The notes below the pieces were generated by a model. The model was not told where the DNA came from. It saw nothing but the letters and a program-made list of their open reading frames with translations, and ran no database searches. Of a stretch of 64,000 nt of DNA, positions 1-7,279 are shown piece after piece. Made by a program: the position numbers and the translations under genes. How positions within the stretch are numbered: the stretch's first letter is position 1; each line of letters starts with the position of its first letter. The stretch is from Cytobacillus horneckiae. GTDB taxonomy: Bacteria; Bacillota; Bacilli; Bacillales; Cytobacillaceae. Location: assembly GCF_002835735.1 (NCBI RefSeq), contig NZ_PISD01000050.1, forward strand, positions 1-64,000, read 5' to 3'.

Positions 1-1
1 G

Positions 2-82
2 CTCTTTCTATACTTTTTGGATAGGTTTCCGCAATTCATTCAACCAGATTGGCTGGCTTTAAGTGTTTATATTGATGATTGA
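2..82 (+). CDS. C-terminal end of a truncated upstream gene (hypothetical)
   Basis: An open frame enters from the left edge and stops at TGA 80-82, giving about 26 residues that end in LALSVYIDD. The composition (PQFIQPDW) looks protein-like, and the end overlaps the stop of the convergent gene at 67 by 16 bases, as convergent bacterial genes often do. Too little is visible to assign a family. It may also be a chance frame. Confidence 0.35.
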   Translation, partial: LFLYFLDRFPQFIQPDWLALSVYIDD

Positions 83-537
83 TTATCCTCATTTTTATCT
101 AACAATAGCTGAAATACATAATTAAAAAATGAATAGCCTAATGAAATTAAAAATAGGTGAATGGGCTTGATCCTCTTTAATTTATACAAATGGATTTTTT
201 CAAAAAACTTATTCAACGGATAGGCAAGTGTATAATCGAGAACTAAGTTGATTAATGTGTAAAGCCAAAATTTTTTGTATGTTAAATGAAATATCCAGAG
301 GTTGCCAACGAAATATGGGCCAAATATAAAGGTTAGCCCATTATTGACGATTGTTTTTATGCCGCCCTTTGCTTTCCACCAGTTATGAGGTATACCAAAC
401 AAATATTCCGTTAAGAGAACCGAAGTTGATAGAAGGGTAACAGGTAGGTATTTAAAAAAGGATTTTTTCGGAAGGAACTTTACAGTGAACCATGATATTA
501 ATATTAAACTAATTCGAATAAAGGCTAAAAACATCAT
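67..537 (-). CDS. Small multi-pass membrane protein, unknown function
   Basis: A 156-residue protein rich in Leu, Ile, Phe and Tyr with about four hydrophobic segments (roughly residues 5-20, 28-48, 65-105 and 125-146), so it is an integral membrane protein. The start at 537 is supported by AAGGAG six bases upstream. It begins with two Met codons. A central WWKAKGG patch and a charged KLKRIK linker are likely cytoplasmic. I do not recognise a named family with certainty; short proteins of this kind are common hypotheticals in Bacillus. It stands alone on this strand and converges with the partial gene at the window edge. Confidence 0.6.
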   Translation of the reverse strand: MMFLAFIRISLILISWFTVKFLPKKSFFKYLPVTLLSTSVLLTEYLFGIPHNWWKAKGGIKTIVNNGLTFIFGPYFVGNLWIFHLTYKKFWLYTLINLVLDYTLAYPLNKFFEKIHLYKLKRIKPIHLFLISLGYSFFNYVFQLLLDKNEDNQSSI

Positions 538-670
538 TTTTCACTCCTTGTTTTCCTTTATTATTATCTGAAGAGGCAGTAATTATGCAAAACAGCATGA
601 CCTTATGAATAGAGGTATTTTTTTGTTTAGTCATTTCCGCTAGATAATTCAAATATGAGAAGGTGGCAGT

Positions 671-1288
671 ATGATTAACTTTTTAGGAACACCGAAATTA
701 GATACTAAGCGATTAATTCTTAGAAGGTTTGAACTGAAAGATGTTCAAAGTGTTTTTAATCATTGGATTTCAGACGAAAGAGTAACAGATAATCGTATCA
801 ATGCTGCACATAAAGAGGTTTCGGAAACATATGAAAGAGTGGCTAAGATTGTAAAAGATTATAGCAGTGATGATTTTTGCTACTGGGCGATTGAGATGAA
901 AGATAGCAATAATCTAATCGGAGAAATCGATTTATATAATTTTGATAATAATACCGGCAACTGTGAGGTAAGCTATTCTCTTGGATATAACTGGTGGAAT
1001 CACGGCTATGGGACTGAAGCGTTAAAAGCAGTTGTAGAGTTTGGTTTTGGACAGATGAATGTTCATAAAATATCCGCAGCTCATAACATAGACAACCCAG
1101 CTTCCGGTAAGATCATGATGAAAGCTAGAATGGCACAAGAGGGAACGGTTAGGCATATGATTCGCAATACGAAGGGCAAATATAAGGATTGCGCTCTATA
1201 TGGAATTCTCCAAAAAGATTATAATGAGTCTAAATCTATACTTAAGCAGGAGATAACAGTTTTTGTTAATAAAGACAAAAGGGAGTAG
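671..1288 (+). CDS. GNAT-family N-acetyltransferase (RimJ/RimL-like)
   Basis: This 205-residue protein opens with the DTKRLILRRF strand typical of RimJ/RimL-type acetyltransferases. The acetyl-CoA pyrophosphate-binding loop is visible as WWNHGYGTEAL (residues 108-118), and the C-terminal SGKIMMKARMAQEGT stretch (about 145-159) matches the usual position where the family has a K-x-GF-xxEG motif. The family transfers acetyl from acetyl-CoA to an amine, often a protein N-terminus or a small molecule; the substrate cannot be read here. AGAAGGTGG lies just before the ATG. The next gene (ASCH protein) starts 4 bases after the stop, so the two are probably co-transcribed. Confidence 0.85.
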   Translation: MINFLGTPKLDTKRLILRRFELKDVQSVFNHWISDERVTDNRINAAHKEVSETYERVAKIVKDYSSDDFCYWAIEMKDSNNLIGEIDLYNFDNNTGNCEVSYSLGYNWWNHGYGTEALKAVVEFGFGQMNVHKISAAHNIDNPASGKIMMKARMAQEGTVRHMIRNTKGKYKDCALYGILQKDYNESKSILKQEITVFVNKDKRE

Positions 1289-1292
1289 CCGG

Positions 1293-1736
1293 ATGGATAA
1301 AGTACAGCGTTTTTGGCGTGAGTTTTGTAGATTAAACAATAAGAAAGGAATCGAATTTAAAGATGCTTTTCAATTTGGAGCATCTGCTGATTGGTTAGCC
1401 AATTTAGTTGTTGAGGGGAAGAAAACAGCTACCACTTCAGGTTTTGAGTTTTATGAGCTGGAAAATGAAGCAATTCCTCAAGCAGGTGAATATTATATTG
1501 TTTTAAATAGTCAGGAAGAGCCAGTCGCAGTTATACGCATTGAATCCGTTGAAGTTGTTCCGATGAATGAAGTAACAGAAGATTTTGCTTTAGCTGAAGG
1601 TGTAGGAGATTACCATTTTTGGTGGGATGCACACGAGCAGTTCTTCACGAAGCTATTAAAAGATTATCATAAAGAATTTTTACCAAATATGTTAGTAGTT
1701 TGCGAACGTTTTAAAAAAGTATATCCCCGAAATTAA
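1293..1736 (+). CDS. ASCH domain protein
   Basis: A 147-residue protein beginning MDKVQRFW. The frame is open further upstream, but AAAAGGGAG sits just before this ATG, and the earlier ATG at 1263 would lie inside the previous gene. The order GKKTATTS (substrate-loop region), then YYIVLNSQ and PVAVIRIESVEVVPMNEV, then FWWDAHEQFF is the signature of ASCH proteins, a PUA-like RNA- or nucleotide-binding fold; some members act as amidohydrolases on modified nucleosides. The function here is inferred from fold only. It probably forms a two-gene operon with the GNAT gene. Confidence 0.8.
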   Translation: MDKVQRFWREFCRLNNKKGIEFKDAFQFGASADWLANLVVEGKKTATTSGFEFYELENEAIPQAGEYYIVLNSQEEPVAVIRIESVEVVPMNEVTEDFALAEGVGDYHFWWDAHEQFFTKLLKDYHKEFLPNMLVVCERFKKVYPRN

Positions 1737-1779
1737 CTAATGAACATTTAAGGAGCCTTCTGGATGTATAACGAGGAAG

Positions 1780-1818
1780 GCTCTATCTATTAAGAATGAT
1801 CGCCGATAGAGCTTTTTG
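1780..1818 (+). terminator. Rho-independent terminator after the GNAT-ASCH pair
   Basis: The arms GCTCTATC (1780-1787) and GATAGAGC (1805-1812) can pair and are followed by TTTTT. A competing hairpin, GAGCCTTC/GAAGGCTC (about 1754-1781), lies just upstream. The position fits the end of the ASCH transcript. Confidence 0.55.
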
Positions 1819-1826
1819 GAGCTTCC

Positions 1827-2070
1827 CTACTTAAAATTTTGATTCTCTTCCTCCTGAAAATCAAAATTAATTGCGCCTTTCGCAATAATACCAATCATTG
1901 CATTACCCGAACGCCAACGATTAAAAACATCATCGTAAATACCTTCCGTAAGTTTATGACAGGAGTAAATCCTGTTTCCACACTAGTACGAATAAGATTT
2001 ACAACCGAAAAATATATGGCATCTAAAGCTGTCTATCCTTCTACATTTGTATAAAAAAAGGACCTGCCTA
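1827..2070 (-). pseudogene. Decayed ion-channel gene (potassium channel pore domain)
   Basis: Read on the minus strand, residues FFYTNVEG are followed by an in-frame TAG where ion channels have Trp (VEGW), then TALDAIYFSVVNL and TGFTPVINLRKVFTMMFLIVGV. This is the pore helix, filter region and second membrane helix of the two-TM ion channel family (usual form DALYFSVVTLTTVG), with the TTVG filter corrupted to RTSVE. After GVR a frameshift leads into RWRSGNAMIGIIAKG and a stop at 1827-1829. The N-terminal half was not found. A nonsense mutation, a lost selectivity filter and a frameshift make this a pseudogene. Confidence 0.6.
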
Positions 2071-2158
2071 CGAGTTCGATTAAAAGAAAGCACCGGATTC
2101 TCATCAAGAAGCCCGCTTCCGGAGTCAGGTTAATTAAGAAAACCTAATGGGCTTTATG

Positions 2159-2492
2159 GTGAATGCTTAACTACCGTTTGCAACTGTTAATCTAACGAAG
2201 AATGAAATACTGGAAGGTGATTTTTTTCAATACAAGTTGATTGCTGGACAAGAATATAACTTTTAATAGTTCGAACCAAATAACTAGGAAGGATTTTATT
2301 AATTCAGTAAAGAATTGTAATTAGTGGTAACTACCGCAGATAGGGGGAGTCATGCAAAAGGTACAACAATATATAAAGTGGTGTGAATGAAGAGGAAGAG
2401 GTTCTTTGAAAATATTATATTGATGTTCCAAATCAAGCGAAGCTTTTTTGCGGCGTGTAAATGAAATGAAATCAGTTTCCAATAAAAAATAA
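2159..2492 (+). pseudogene. Unassigned coding debris between the channel remnant and the VOC gene
   Basis: Two protein-like stretches with internal stops are readable on the plus strand. About 2170-2266 reads TVNLTKNEILEGDFFQYKL and ends in QEYNF-stop. 2352-2492 begins MQKVQQYIKWCE, is broken by two stops, and ends SEAFLRRVNEMKSVSNKK-stop. The second resembles the helical C-terminal part of MerR-type regulators, but the match is weak. No intact gene of useful size was found in the stretch 2071-2506. Confidence 0.25.
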
Positions 2493-2506
2493 TGAGGTGC
2501 ATAGTC

Positions 2507-2914
2507 ATGAGTATTAGAGCCGATAGAACTTATATTAATTTACCTGTAAAAAATTTAAAAAAATCAGTAGACTTTTTTACTAAGGTTGGGTTTGAATTTG
2601 ACGCTAATTTTACAGATGAAAATGCTACTTGTATGGTGATTAATGATCATACATTTATCATGTTGTTGGTTGAGGATTTCTTTAAAACTTTTACAAAAAA
2701 ACAAATTTCCGATTCTGCTAAAAATACAGAAGTAATTGTAGCATTGTCAGCAGAAAGCAGGGATAAAGTGGATGAGATTGTTAATAAAGCGCTGGCAGCA
2801 GGAGGGAAGACATCTAATGAACCGATAGATCACGGCTTTATGTACGGCTGGAGTTTCGAGGATATAGATGGGCACCTTTGGGAGGTTGTTTATACAGCGG
2901 AAAATGGAGAATAA
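2507..2914 (+). CDS. VOC/glyoxalase-fold protein
   Basis: A 135-residue protein starting MSIRADRTYINLPVKNLKKS; GAGGTG lies upstream of this ATG. It has the paired beta-alpha-beta-beta-beta modules of the vicinal oxygen chelate family: the first includes YINLPVKNLKKSVDFFTKVG (residues 8-27), the second ends DHGFMYGWSFEDIDGHLWEVVY (about 111-132), with the usual DGHLWE metal-site segment. The group includes dioxygenases, glyoxalase I and antibiotic-binding proteins, and the substrate cannot be told from sequence. It stands alone. Confidence 0.8.
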   Translation: MSIRADRTYINLPVKNLKKSVDFFTKVGFEFDANFTDENATCMVINDHTFIMLLVEDFFKTFTKKQISDSAKNTEVIVALSAESRDKVDEIVNKALAAGGKTSNEPIDHGFMYGWSFEDIDGHLWEVVYTAENGE

Positions 2915-3005
2915 TTTGTATTGTTCAGCTTGAAATATTGCAGACTTTCTAGGTAGTGTTCTGCTGGTGTTTGCTATAAACTTTAATGTATTTTTAAATA
3001 TGTGC

Positions 3006-3034
3006 TTGACATAAACTGTATTCAGCGTTAATAT
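3006..3034 (+). promoter_or_regulatory. Strong sigma-A promoter for the leader of the EamA gene
   Basis: TTGACA (3006-3011) and TAATAT (3029-3034) are separated by exactly 17 bases, a near-consensus sigma-A promoter. Transcription would begin near 3041, about 200 bases before the exporter start codon. Confidence 0.7.
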
Positions 3035-3040
3035 TTCTAA

Positions 3041-3152
3041 CGTGAATAAAAAATATATTACAAAACCTTCGTGGATTTTGTGGACTTTTCAAGAGAGGCA
3101 TACTCTCTTTTTTCGCCACACATTTATGTTCTCATAAGTGTGTGGCTTTTTT
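3041..3152 (+). ncRNA. Candidate attenuator leader with two tandem terminator hairpins
   Basis: The predicted transcript contains hairpin 1, AAGAGAG/CTCTCTT (3091-3110, followed by T), and hairpin 2, with a 12-base stem GCCACACATTTA/TAAGTGTGTGGC (3115-3146, one mismatch), followed by TTTTTT. Upstream TTGTGG (about 3078-3083) can pair with CCACA of hairpin 2 as an anti-terminator. A short frame from GTG 3042 to TAA 3135-3137 (31 residues, including two Trp) crosses both hairpins and stops in the loop of the second, but it lacks a ribosome binding site. This architecture suggests conditional termination before the exporter gene. A stand-alone small RNA of about 110 nt is the alternative. Confidence 0.45.
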
Positions 3153-3244
3153 ATTTTGTTGCAAGGGAATTCCGAGCCTAAGGAATAAAACTTCCTGAGG
3201 AGGAATCATTAGCAAATTGAATGTTTTAAAAGGGAGAGATTTGT

Positions 3245-4162
3245 ATGAATCAGTGGATTTATCCATTGGCTGTTTTTTTAGGAGGCGCCTGCTTTGGAGT
3301 GTTGTCTACCTTTGTAAAATTGGCGTATGGGGAAGGATTCGTTTTAGCTGAAGTTTCAGGCAGCCAGTTTATAGCTGGTACCTTATTGATTTGGCTGCTT
3401 TTACTTTTTACTAAAAAGAAAAAAATAAGTGTAAAAAGGTTTCTTTTTATCGCATTAAGCGGTATACCTATGGGCTTGACTGGGATTTTTTACTATCAAT
3501 CATTACAAACGTTAGAAGCTTCACTGGCAATTATTTTCTTATTTCAATTTGTATGGATAGGTACATTGCTAGAGTATTTAATTGATCATAAAAAGCCTAC
3601 AAATCAAAAATTAATCGCTATTTTTATCTTACTAATCGGTTCAATATTAGCTGCTGGGGTTTTAACAAATGGCTTTAGCAATCTTTCTTTATCAGGTGTG
3701 GCATGGGGCTTACTTTCTGCTTGTTCATTTTCTGCCTTCGCTTATATTAGCGGAACAGTTGGGAGAGAGCTGCCGCCGATCCAGCGCAGTGCGATATTCG
3801 CGCTTGGAGGATTATTGATTACGATGGTTATTTTTCCGCCAGTCTTTTTATTTGATTTACAAACTGTAACGGCGATTGCTCCTTATGGTCTGTTTCTAGG
3901 GCTTTTTGGTGTCATGCTGCCGCCATTGCTATTTGCAATTGGAATGCCTCACGTAGGAGCAGGGCTTGGTACTATATTAACTTCATCAGAATTGCCAGTT
4001 GCATTATTTATGTCGCTAGTCTTTTTAGGAGAAAATTTACAGCTGGTTCAGTGGATCGGGGTTTGCATTATAATAGTTGGAATTATATTCGGTAATTTTC
4101 CAGTGTCAAAGCGTAAAGAAAGGTCCATTACTGAAACAAGCGAAAAACTAAATGCTAGTTAA
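3245..4162 (+). CDS. EamA/DMT-family exporter
   Basis: A 305-residue membrane protein with about ten hydrophobic segments arranged as two EamA repeats (about residues 5-135 and 150-285). The second repeat carries the typical GLGTILTSSELPVALFMSLVFLGE-type segment near residues 238-261, where EamA proteins usually have an EP motif. AAAAGGGAGAG precedes the ATG. The family exports metabolites, amino acids or drugs; the substrate is unknown. A consensus promoter and a leader with tandem hairpins lie upstream, so expression is probably controlled by attenuation. A strong terminator follows. Confidence 0.85.
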   Translation: MNQWIYPLAVFLGGACFGVLSTFVKLAYGEGFVLAEVSGSQFIAGTLLIWLLLLFTKKKKISVKRFLFIALSGIPMGLTGIFYYQSLQTLEASLAIIFLFQFVWIGTLLEYLIDHKKPTNQKLIAIFILLIGSILAAGVLTNGFSNLSLSGVAWGLLSACSFSAFAYISGTVGRELPPIQRSAIFALGGLLITMVIFPPVFLFDLQTVTAIAPYGLFLGLFGVMLPPLLFAIGMPHVGAGLGTILTSSELPVALFMSLVFLGENLQLVQWIGVCIIIVGIIFGNFPVSKRKERSITETSEKLNAS

Positions 4163-4174
4163 TAGCTTTTGAAG

Positions 4175-4212
4175 AAACTCCATTCGTTTTATGACGAATG
4201 GAGTTTTTTATT
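4175..4212 (+). terminator. Terminator of the EamA gene
   Basis: AAACTCCATTCGT pairs with ACGAATGGAGTTT around a short loop and is followed by a T run. Confidence 0.85.
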
Positions 4213-4244
4213 TTTTCCTTAGAGGGTCAGAGAGTAAAAAAAAC

Positions 4245-4293
4245 TTGAAATATAGAAAAAAACTTTGTTATAGTATTAAACAGACCGGTTGGT
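4245..4293 (+). promoter_or_regulatory. Promoter with LmrA-like operator upstream of the broken regulator and the drug exporter
   Basis: TTGAAA (4245-4250) and TATAGT (4269-4274) form a sigma-A promoter with 18-base spacing. Over the expected start point lies ACAGACCGGTTGGT (4280-4293), whose AGACC-type core resembles the boxes bound by B. subtilis LmrA/YxaF. A parallel promoter sequence (TTGGAA, 17 bases, TTAGAG, about 6323-6351) precedes the intact paralogue, but its operator region has diverged. Confidence 0.5.
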
Positions 4294-4315
4294 ATGGTGG
4301 AGGTGTACTACGGGA

Positions 4316-4715
4316 ATGGAAACAAAATCGCTGATAATCGACATCGCGACTACACTTTTCCAGCAAAAGGGGTTTATTGGTGTAGGCATCAACGAAATTT
4401 TGAACGCATGCAATCTTTCGAGAGCTTCGTTTTATCATCATTTTCCTAAAGGGAAAGAAAAAATAACCAAGATTTCTTACAACCATAGAAGCCACACGGG
4501 CAATGGTTTGGGAGGGACAATAACTGGCTGTTTAACAGCACAGTCAGTGAAATAGACAGTTCTAAATGCCTGCTTATCATTATGATTGTGTATACAAGTA
4601 TATATGCGAACAAATTTATAACTGATGAGCTTCAGAAAGTAACTGCTCATTCAATTGCAGTGTTGATGACGGCTTTTATTGAAGAAATACTTAATTATAG
4701 AAGGAGCATTAATAA
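4316..4715 (+). pseudogene. Broken TetR-family regulator (LmrA/YxaF-like copy 1)
   Basis: The N-terminal helix-turn-helix is intact: METKSLIIDIATTLFQQKG to SRASFYHHFPKGKE, about 80 percent identical by eye to the intact copy at 6387. After that only islands remain: EATRAMV in another frame, GTITG before a stop at 4553-4555, and TSIYANKF with VLMTAFIEE near 4594-4680, matching QGIYANKL and LMMTASIEG of the intact copy. Internal deletions therefore removed most of the ligand domain. GGTGGAGGTG precedes the ATG, so the stub could still be translated as a short DNA-binding fragment. It sits directly upstream of the exporter, as lmrA precedes lmrB in B. subtilis. Confidence 0.75.
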
Positions 4716-6134
4716 ATGTATCAACAAGTTCAATCAGATTCAAAAATGAAAAAACAAATTAAAACAGGACCAATAATGGCTGCGCTATTAGTAGCGGGTT
4801 TTGTTGGACTATTTAGTGAAACATCGCTAAATATCGCTTTAGGAGAATTAAGCCAAATCTTCGATGTAAATGTTACGACCATTCAATGGCTGGCGACAGG
4901 CTATTTTCTTACTTTAGGTATATTCGTGCCGGTAACAGGAATTTTGATGCAAAAATTTACAACACGTCAAATGTTCATCGCTTCAATCTCCCTTTCCATT
5001 ATCGGAACAATTTTAGCAGCAGTAGCGCCAGCTTTTGGCTTGCTATTAGCGGGACGAATTATCCAAGCGGCAGGCTTAGCAATCAATTTGCCTTTAACGC
5101 AAAATGTTATTTTTACCATCTTCCCACCTAATAAGCGAGGTGGAGCGATGGGTATCATGGGCTTAGTCATGTTGGCCGGGCCCGCATTAGGCCCAACATT
5201 AGCTGGCCTAATTTTAGATACGATGTCATGGCATTGGATTTTCTGGGTGACAATTCCTTTCTTGCTTTTCTCATTTATTTTCGGATATGTTTATTTACCA
5301 AATGTAAATGAAATTCGCAAAGTGTCAATTGATGTATTATCTGTTATTCTTTCAACGATTGGATTCGGTGGAATTGTTTACGGAGTAAGTGTCGCCGGAG
5401 ATTTCGGATGGTCAAGTCCAGCAGTTTATGGAACAATAATCATTGGACTTATTGCACTGATTATTTTTGGGATTCGTCAAACGACAATGGAAAATCCAAT
5501 GCTGAATCTAAAGGCATTTAAATATCCACTTTTCGTACTTGGCGTTATCATGAGCTTTATTACATTCTTTAATATGTTATCAATGCTAGTTATCCTACCA
5601 ATGTATATGCAGATGGCATTATTAGTAACTGCTTTTACAGCTGGTCTTATTCTACTGCCTGGCAGCTTACTTAACTGTTTACTAGCTCCAATTATTGGCC
5701 GTCTATTTGATAAGTATGGTCCAAGAGCAATTATTACACCAGGTACTATTTTAGTTGCCGCTGGTTATGCATTCTATTCTCAATTTGGTACTGATACTGC
5801 AATATGGATGGTTGTAGTCACTCACATTGTTATGATGCTAGGAATAGGAGCAGTGCTTGCTTCAGTTCAAACAAACACGTTAAACTCTCTTCCGAAACAA
5901 TATTATCCAGATGGAATAGCTATTACGCAAACAATCCAACAAGTTGCGGGAGCAATTGGTATTGCCATTATGGTTTCCATTTTAACTTCAAAACAAAGCA
6001 GCTACTTAGCTACAGTTTCGAATGATCTTACACAAGCTGCAGCATCGGGAACCTCACTAGTGTTTACAGTTGGTTTTATATTAGCGATAATTAATTTTGT
6101 ATTGTCTCTTTTCTTGAAAAAGCCAAATCATTAA
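4716..6134 (+). CDS. lmrB: DHA2-family multidrug exporter, LmrB-like
   Basis: A 472-residue MFS protein with about 14 hydrophobic segments, the topology of the DHA2 (EmrB/QacA) group. Family features visible are WLATGYFLTLGIFVPVTG (TM2 region, residues 52-69), the motif-A-like GRIIQAAGLAINLPL (about 113-127) and the motif C segment GLVMLAGPALGPTLAG (about 149-164) that marks drug/proton antiporters. In B. subtilis, LmrB exports lincomycin and puromycin and is repressed by LmrA. AAGGAG lies upstream of the chosen ATG; an alternative ATG is ten codons in (4746). A terminator follows. The neighbouring regulator copy is broken, so control may rest on the intact paralogue downstream. Confidence 0.85.
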   Translation: MYQQVQSDSKMKKQIKTGPIMAALLVAGFVGLFSETSLNIALGELSQIFDVNVTTIQWLATGYFLTLGIFVPVTGILMQKFTTRQMFIASISLSIIGTILAAVAPAFGLLLAGRIIQAAGLAINLPLTQNVIFTIFPPNKRGGAMGIMGLVMLAGPALGPTLAGLILDTMSWHWIFWVTIPFLLFSFIFGYVYLPNVNEIRKVSIDVLSVILSTIGFGGIVYGVSVAGDFGWSSPAVYGTIIIGLIALIIFGIRQTTMENPMLNLKAFKYPLFVLGVIMSFITFFNMLSMLVILPMYMQMALLVTAFTAGLILLPGSLLNCLLAPIIGRLFDKYGPRAIITPGTILVAAGYAFYSQFGTDTAIWMVVVTHIVMMLGIGAVLASVQTNTLNSLPKQYYPDGIAITQTIQQVAGAIGIAIMVSILTSKQSSYLATVSNDLTQAAASGTSLVFTVGFILAIINFVLSLFLKKPNH

Positions 6135-6191
6135 ACACAAAATTTCGGCATTTAAATATGGGGAGAAATTACTTTCAGATAAAAAATCTCG

Positions 6192-6229
6192 AAAAATCCG
6201 GTTTTCATATGAAACCGGATTTTGTTTTT
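6192..6229 (+). terminator. Terminator of the exporter gene
   Basis: AAAATCCGGTTT and its complement AAACCGGATTTT flank a short loop (perfect stem), followed by GTTTTT. Confidence 0.8.
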
Positions 6230-6386
6230 AAACACTTTTAAGAGTGTAGACAAAGTTCAATCCAACACGCTGCATAAAAATTTTGTCTACAGCCTCAAAA
6301 GAGAAATTGAAAACACAAAACCTTGGAATATAGAAAAAATATTTGTTAGAGTAATAATCAGGTGTACAGTATGAAGGAGTTGTGTG

Positions 6387-6953
6387 ATGGGGATGGATAC
6401 AAAAACGTTGATAATAGACAAAGCGACTGCACTATTCCAGCAAAAAGGATATATAGGCGTGGGATTAAACGAAATTTTGAAAGCGTGTAACATTTCAAAA
6501 GGCTCGTTTTATCATCACTTTCCACTTGGAAAAGAAGATTTATTAATTACTTGCCTCCAAGACATGAATGAAATAATCACACAAGATATTAAAGGTATTT
6601 TCGAGCATTATTCTTCTACTCAAGAAGCCACACAATCAATGATAGAACAGTTAGTGGCAGATTTTAAACGAGAAGGTACGATCACTGGATATACGTTCAG
6701 CAGTATTGTCAGCGAAATGGCATTATTAAGTGAACCTGTCCGAAATGCTTGCTCTTCCTTATATTTGAATATGCAAGGAATATATGCCAATAAGTTAATG
6801 TCCGATGGTTTTTCAAAAGAAAGCGCCAGTTCCATAGCTCTTATGATGACTGCTTCAATAGAAGGCGGGATCATGCTATGTTTAACACAAAAATCAAGTA
6901 GACCACTAGAGGTTATTTCTCTAACATTACCAAAATTAATCACAAAAATTTAA
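6387..6953 (+). CDS. lmrA: TetR-family repressor, LmrA/YxaF-like (intact copy 2)
   Basis: A protein of about 188 residues. The N-terminal helix-turn-helix spans DTKTLIIDKATALFQQKG to SKGSFYHHFPLGKE (residues 3-47), followed by an all-helical ligand domain ending LTLPKLITK. AAGGAG (6374-6379) is seven bases before the ATG at 6387; the GTG at 6384 and the ATG at 6393 are alternatives, and 6393 aligns with the start of the broken copy. LmrA/YxaF repressors bind AGACC-type operators and release them with flavonoids or drugs. It is a duplicate of the broken gene at 4316 and probably controls the exporter from downstream. Confidence 0.8.
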   Translation: MGMDTKTLIIDKATALFQQKGYIGVGLNEILKACNISKGSFYHHFPLGKEDLLITCLQDMNEIITQDIKGIFEHYSSTQEATQSMIEQLVADFKREGTITGYTFSSIVSEMALLSEPVRNACSSLYLNMQGIYANKLMSDGFSKESASSIALMMTASIEGGIMLCLTQKSSRPLEVISLTLPKLITKI

Positions 6954-7097
6954 CGATACAGTTGGCGTTGGCGTTCTCTATATGGTATACAGTACTGCCA
7001 ATATAGGCAGTGAGTTAGGGAAGTGGGATAACAACATGTCTCTTGAAAAATACATACATGTAAAATTAACTGATTATTTATTCTTATATACTTTAAG

Positions 7098-7134
7098 TAA
7101 AACCGGCTACTTTTTAATGTAGCTGGTTTTTATT
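7098..7134 (+). terminator. Terminator after the TetR gene
   Basis: AAAACCGGCTAC pairs with GTAGCTGGTTTT (one mismatch) and is followed by T-rich DNA. The 140 bases between the gene and this hairpin hold no convincing gene. Confidence 0.65.
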
Positions 7135-7236
7135 ATGAGCTAAATATTGGTGAAAATATCTAGAATTAATAAAAGGGAAATATGAACCTTCAACTATCAA
7201 TAAATAAACGCTTTGTTATATTATATGGGATTATGC

Positions 7237-7267
7237 AGAGAATAAATAACAATAATATTTATTCTCT
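7237..7267. repeat. Perfect inverted repeat abutting a ribosome binding site
   Basis: AGAGAATAAAT (7237-7247) and ATTTATTCTCT (7257-7267) form a perfect 11-base inverted repeat immediately before GGAGGG (7268-7273) of the DUF3231 gene. It may be an operator, or a 5' hairpin of the mRNA that affects stability or translation. Confidence 0.5.
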
Positions 7268-7279
7268 GGAGGGTACCTA

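Noticed and set aside
1839-2054. 71-codon plus-strand frame
   Set aside because: It is the antisense shadow of the decayed ion-channel gene; no ribosome binding site and an unnatural composition.
7035-7121. 28-codon frame starting MSLEKYIHVKLTD
   Set aside because: Weak ribosome binding site and its end runs into the terminator hairpin; no conservation can be judged.
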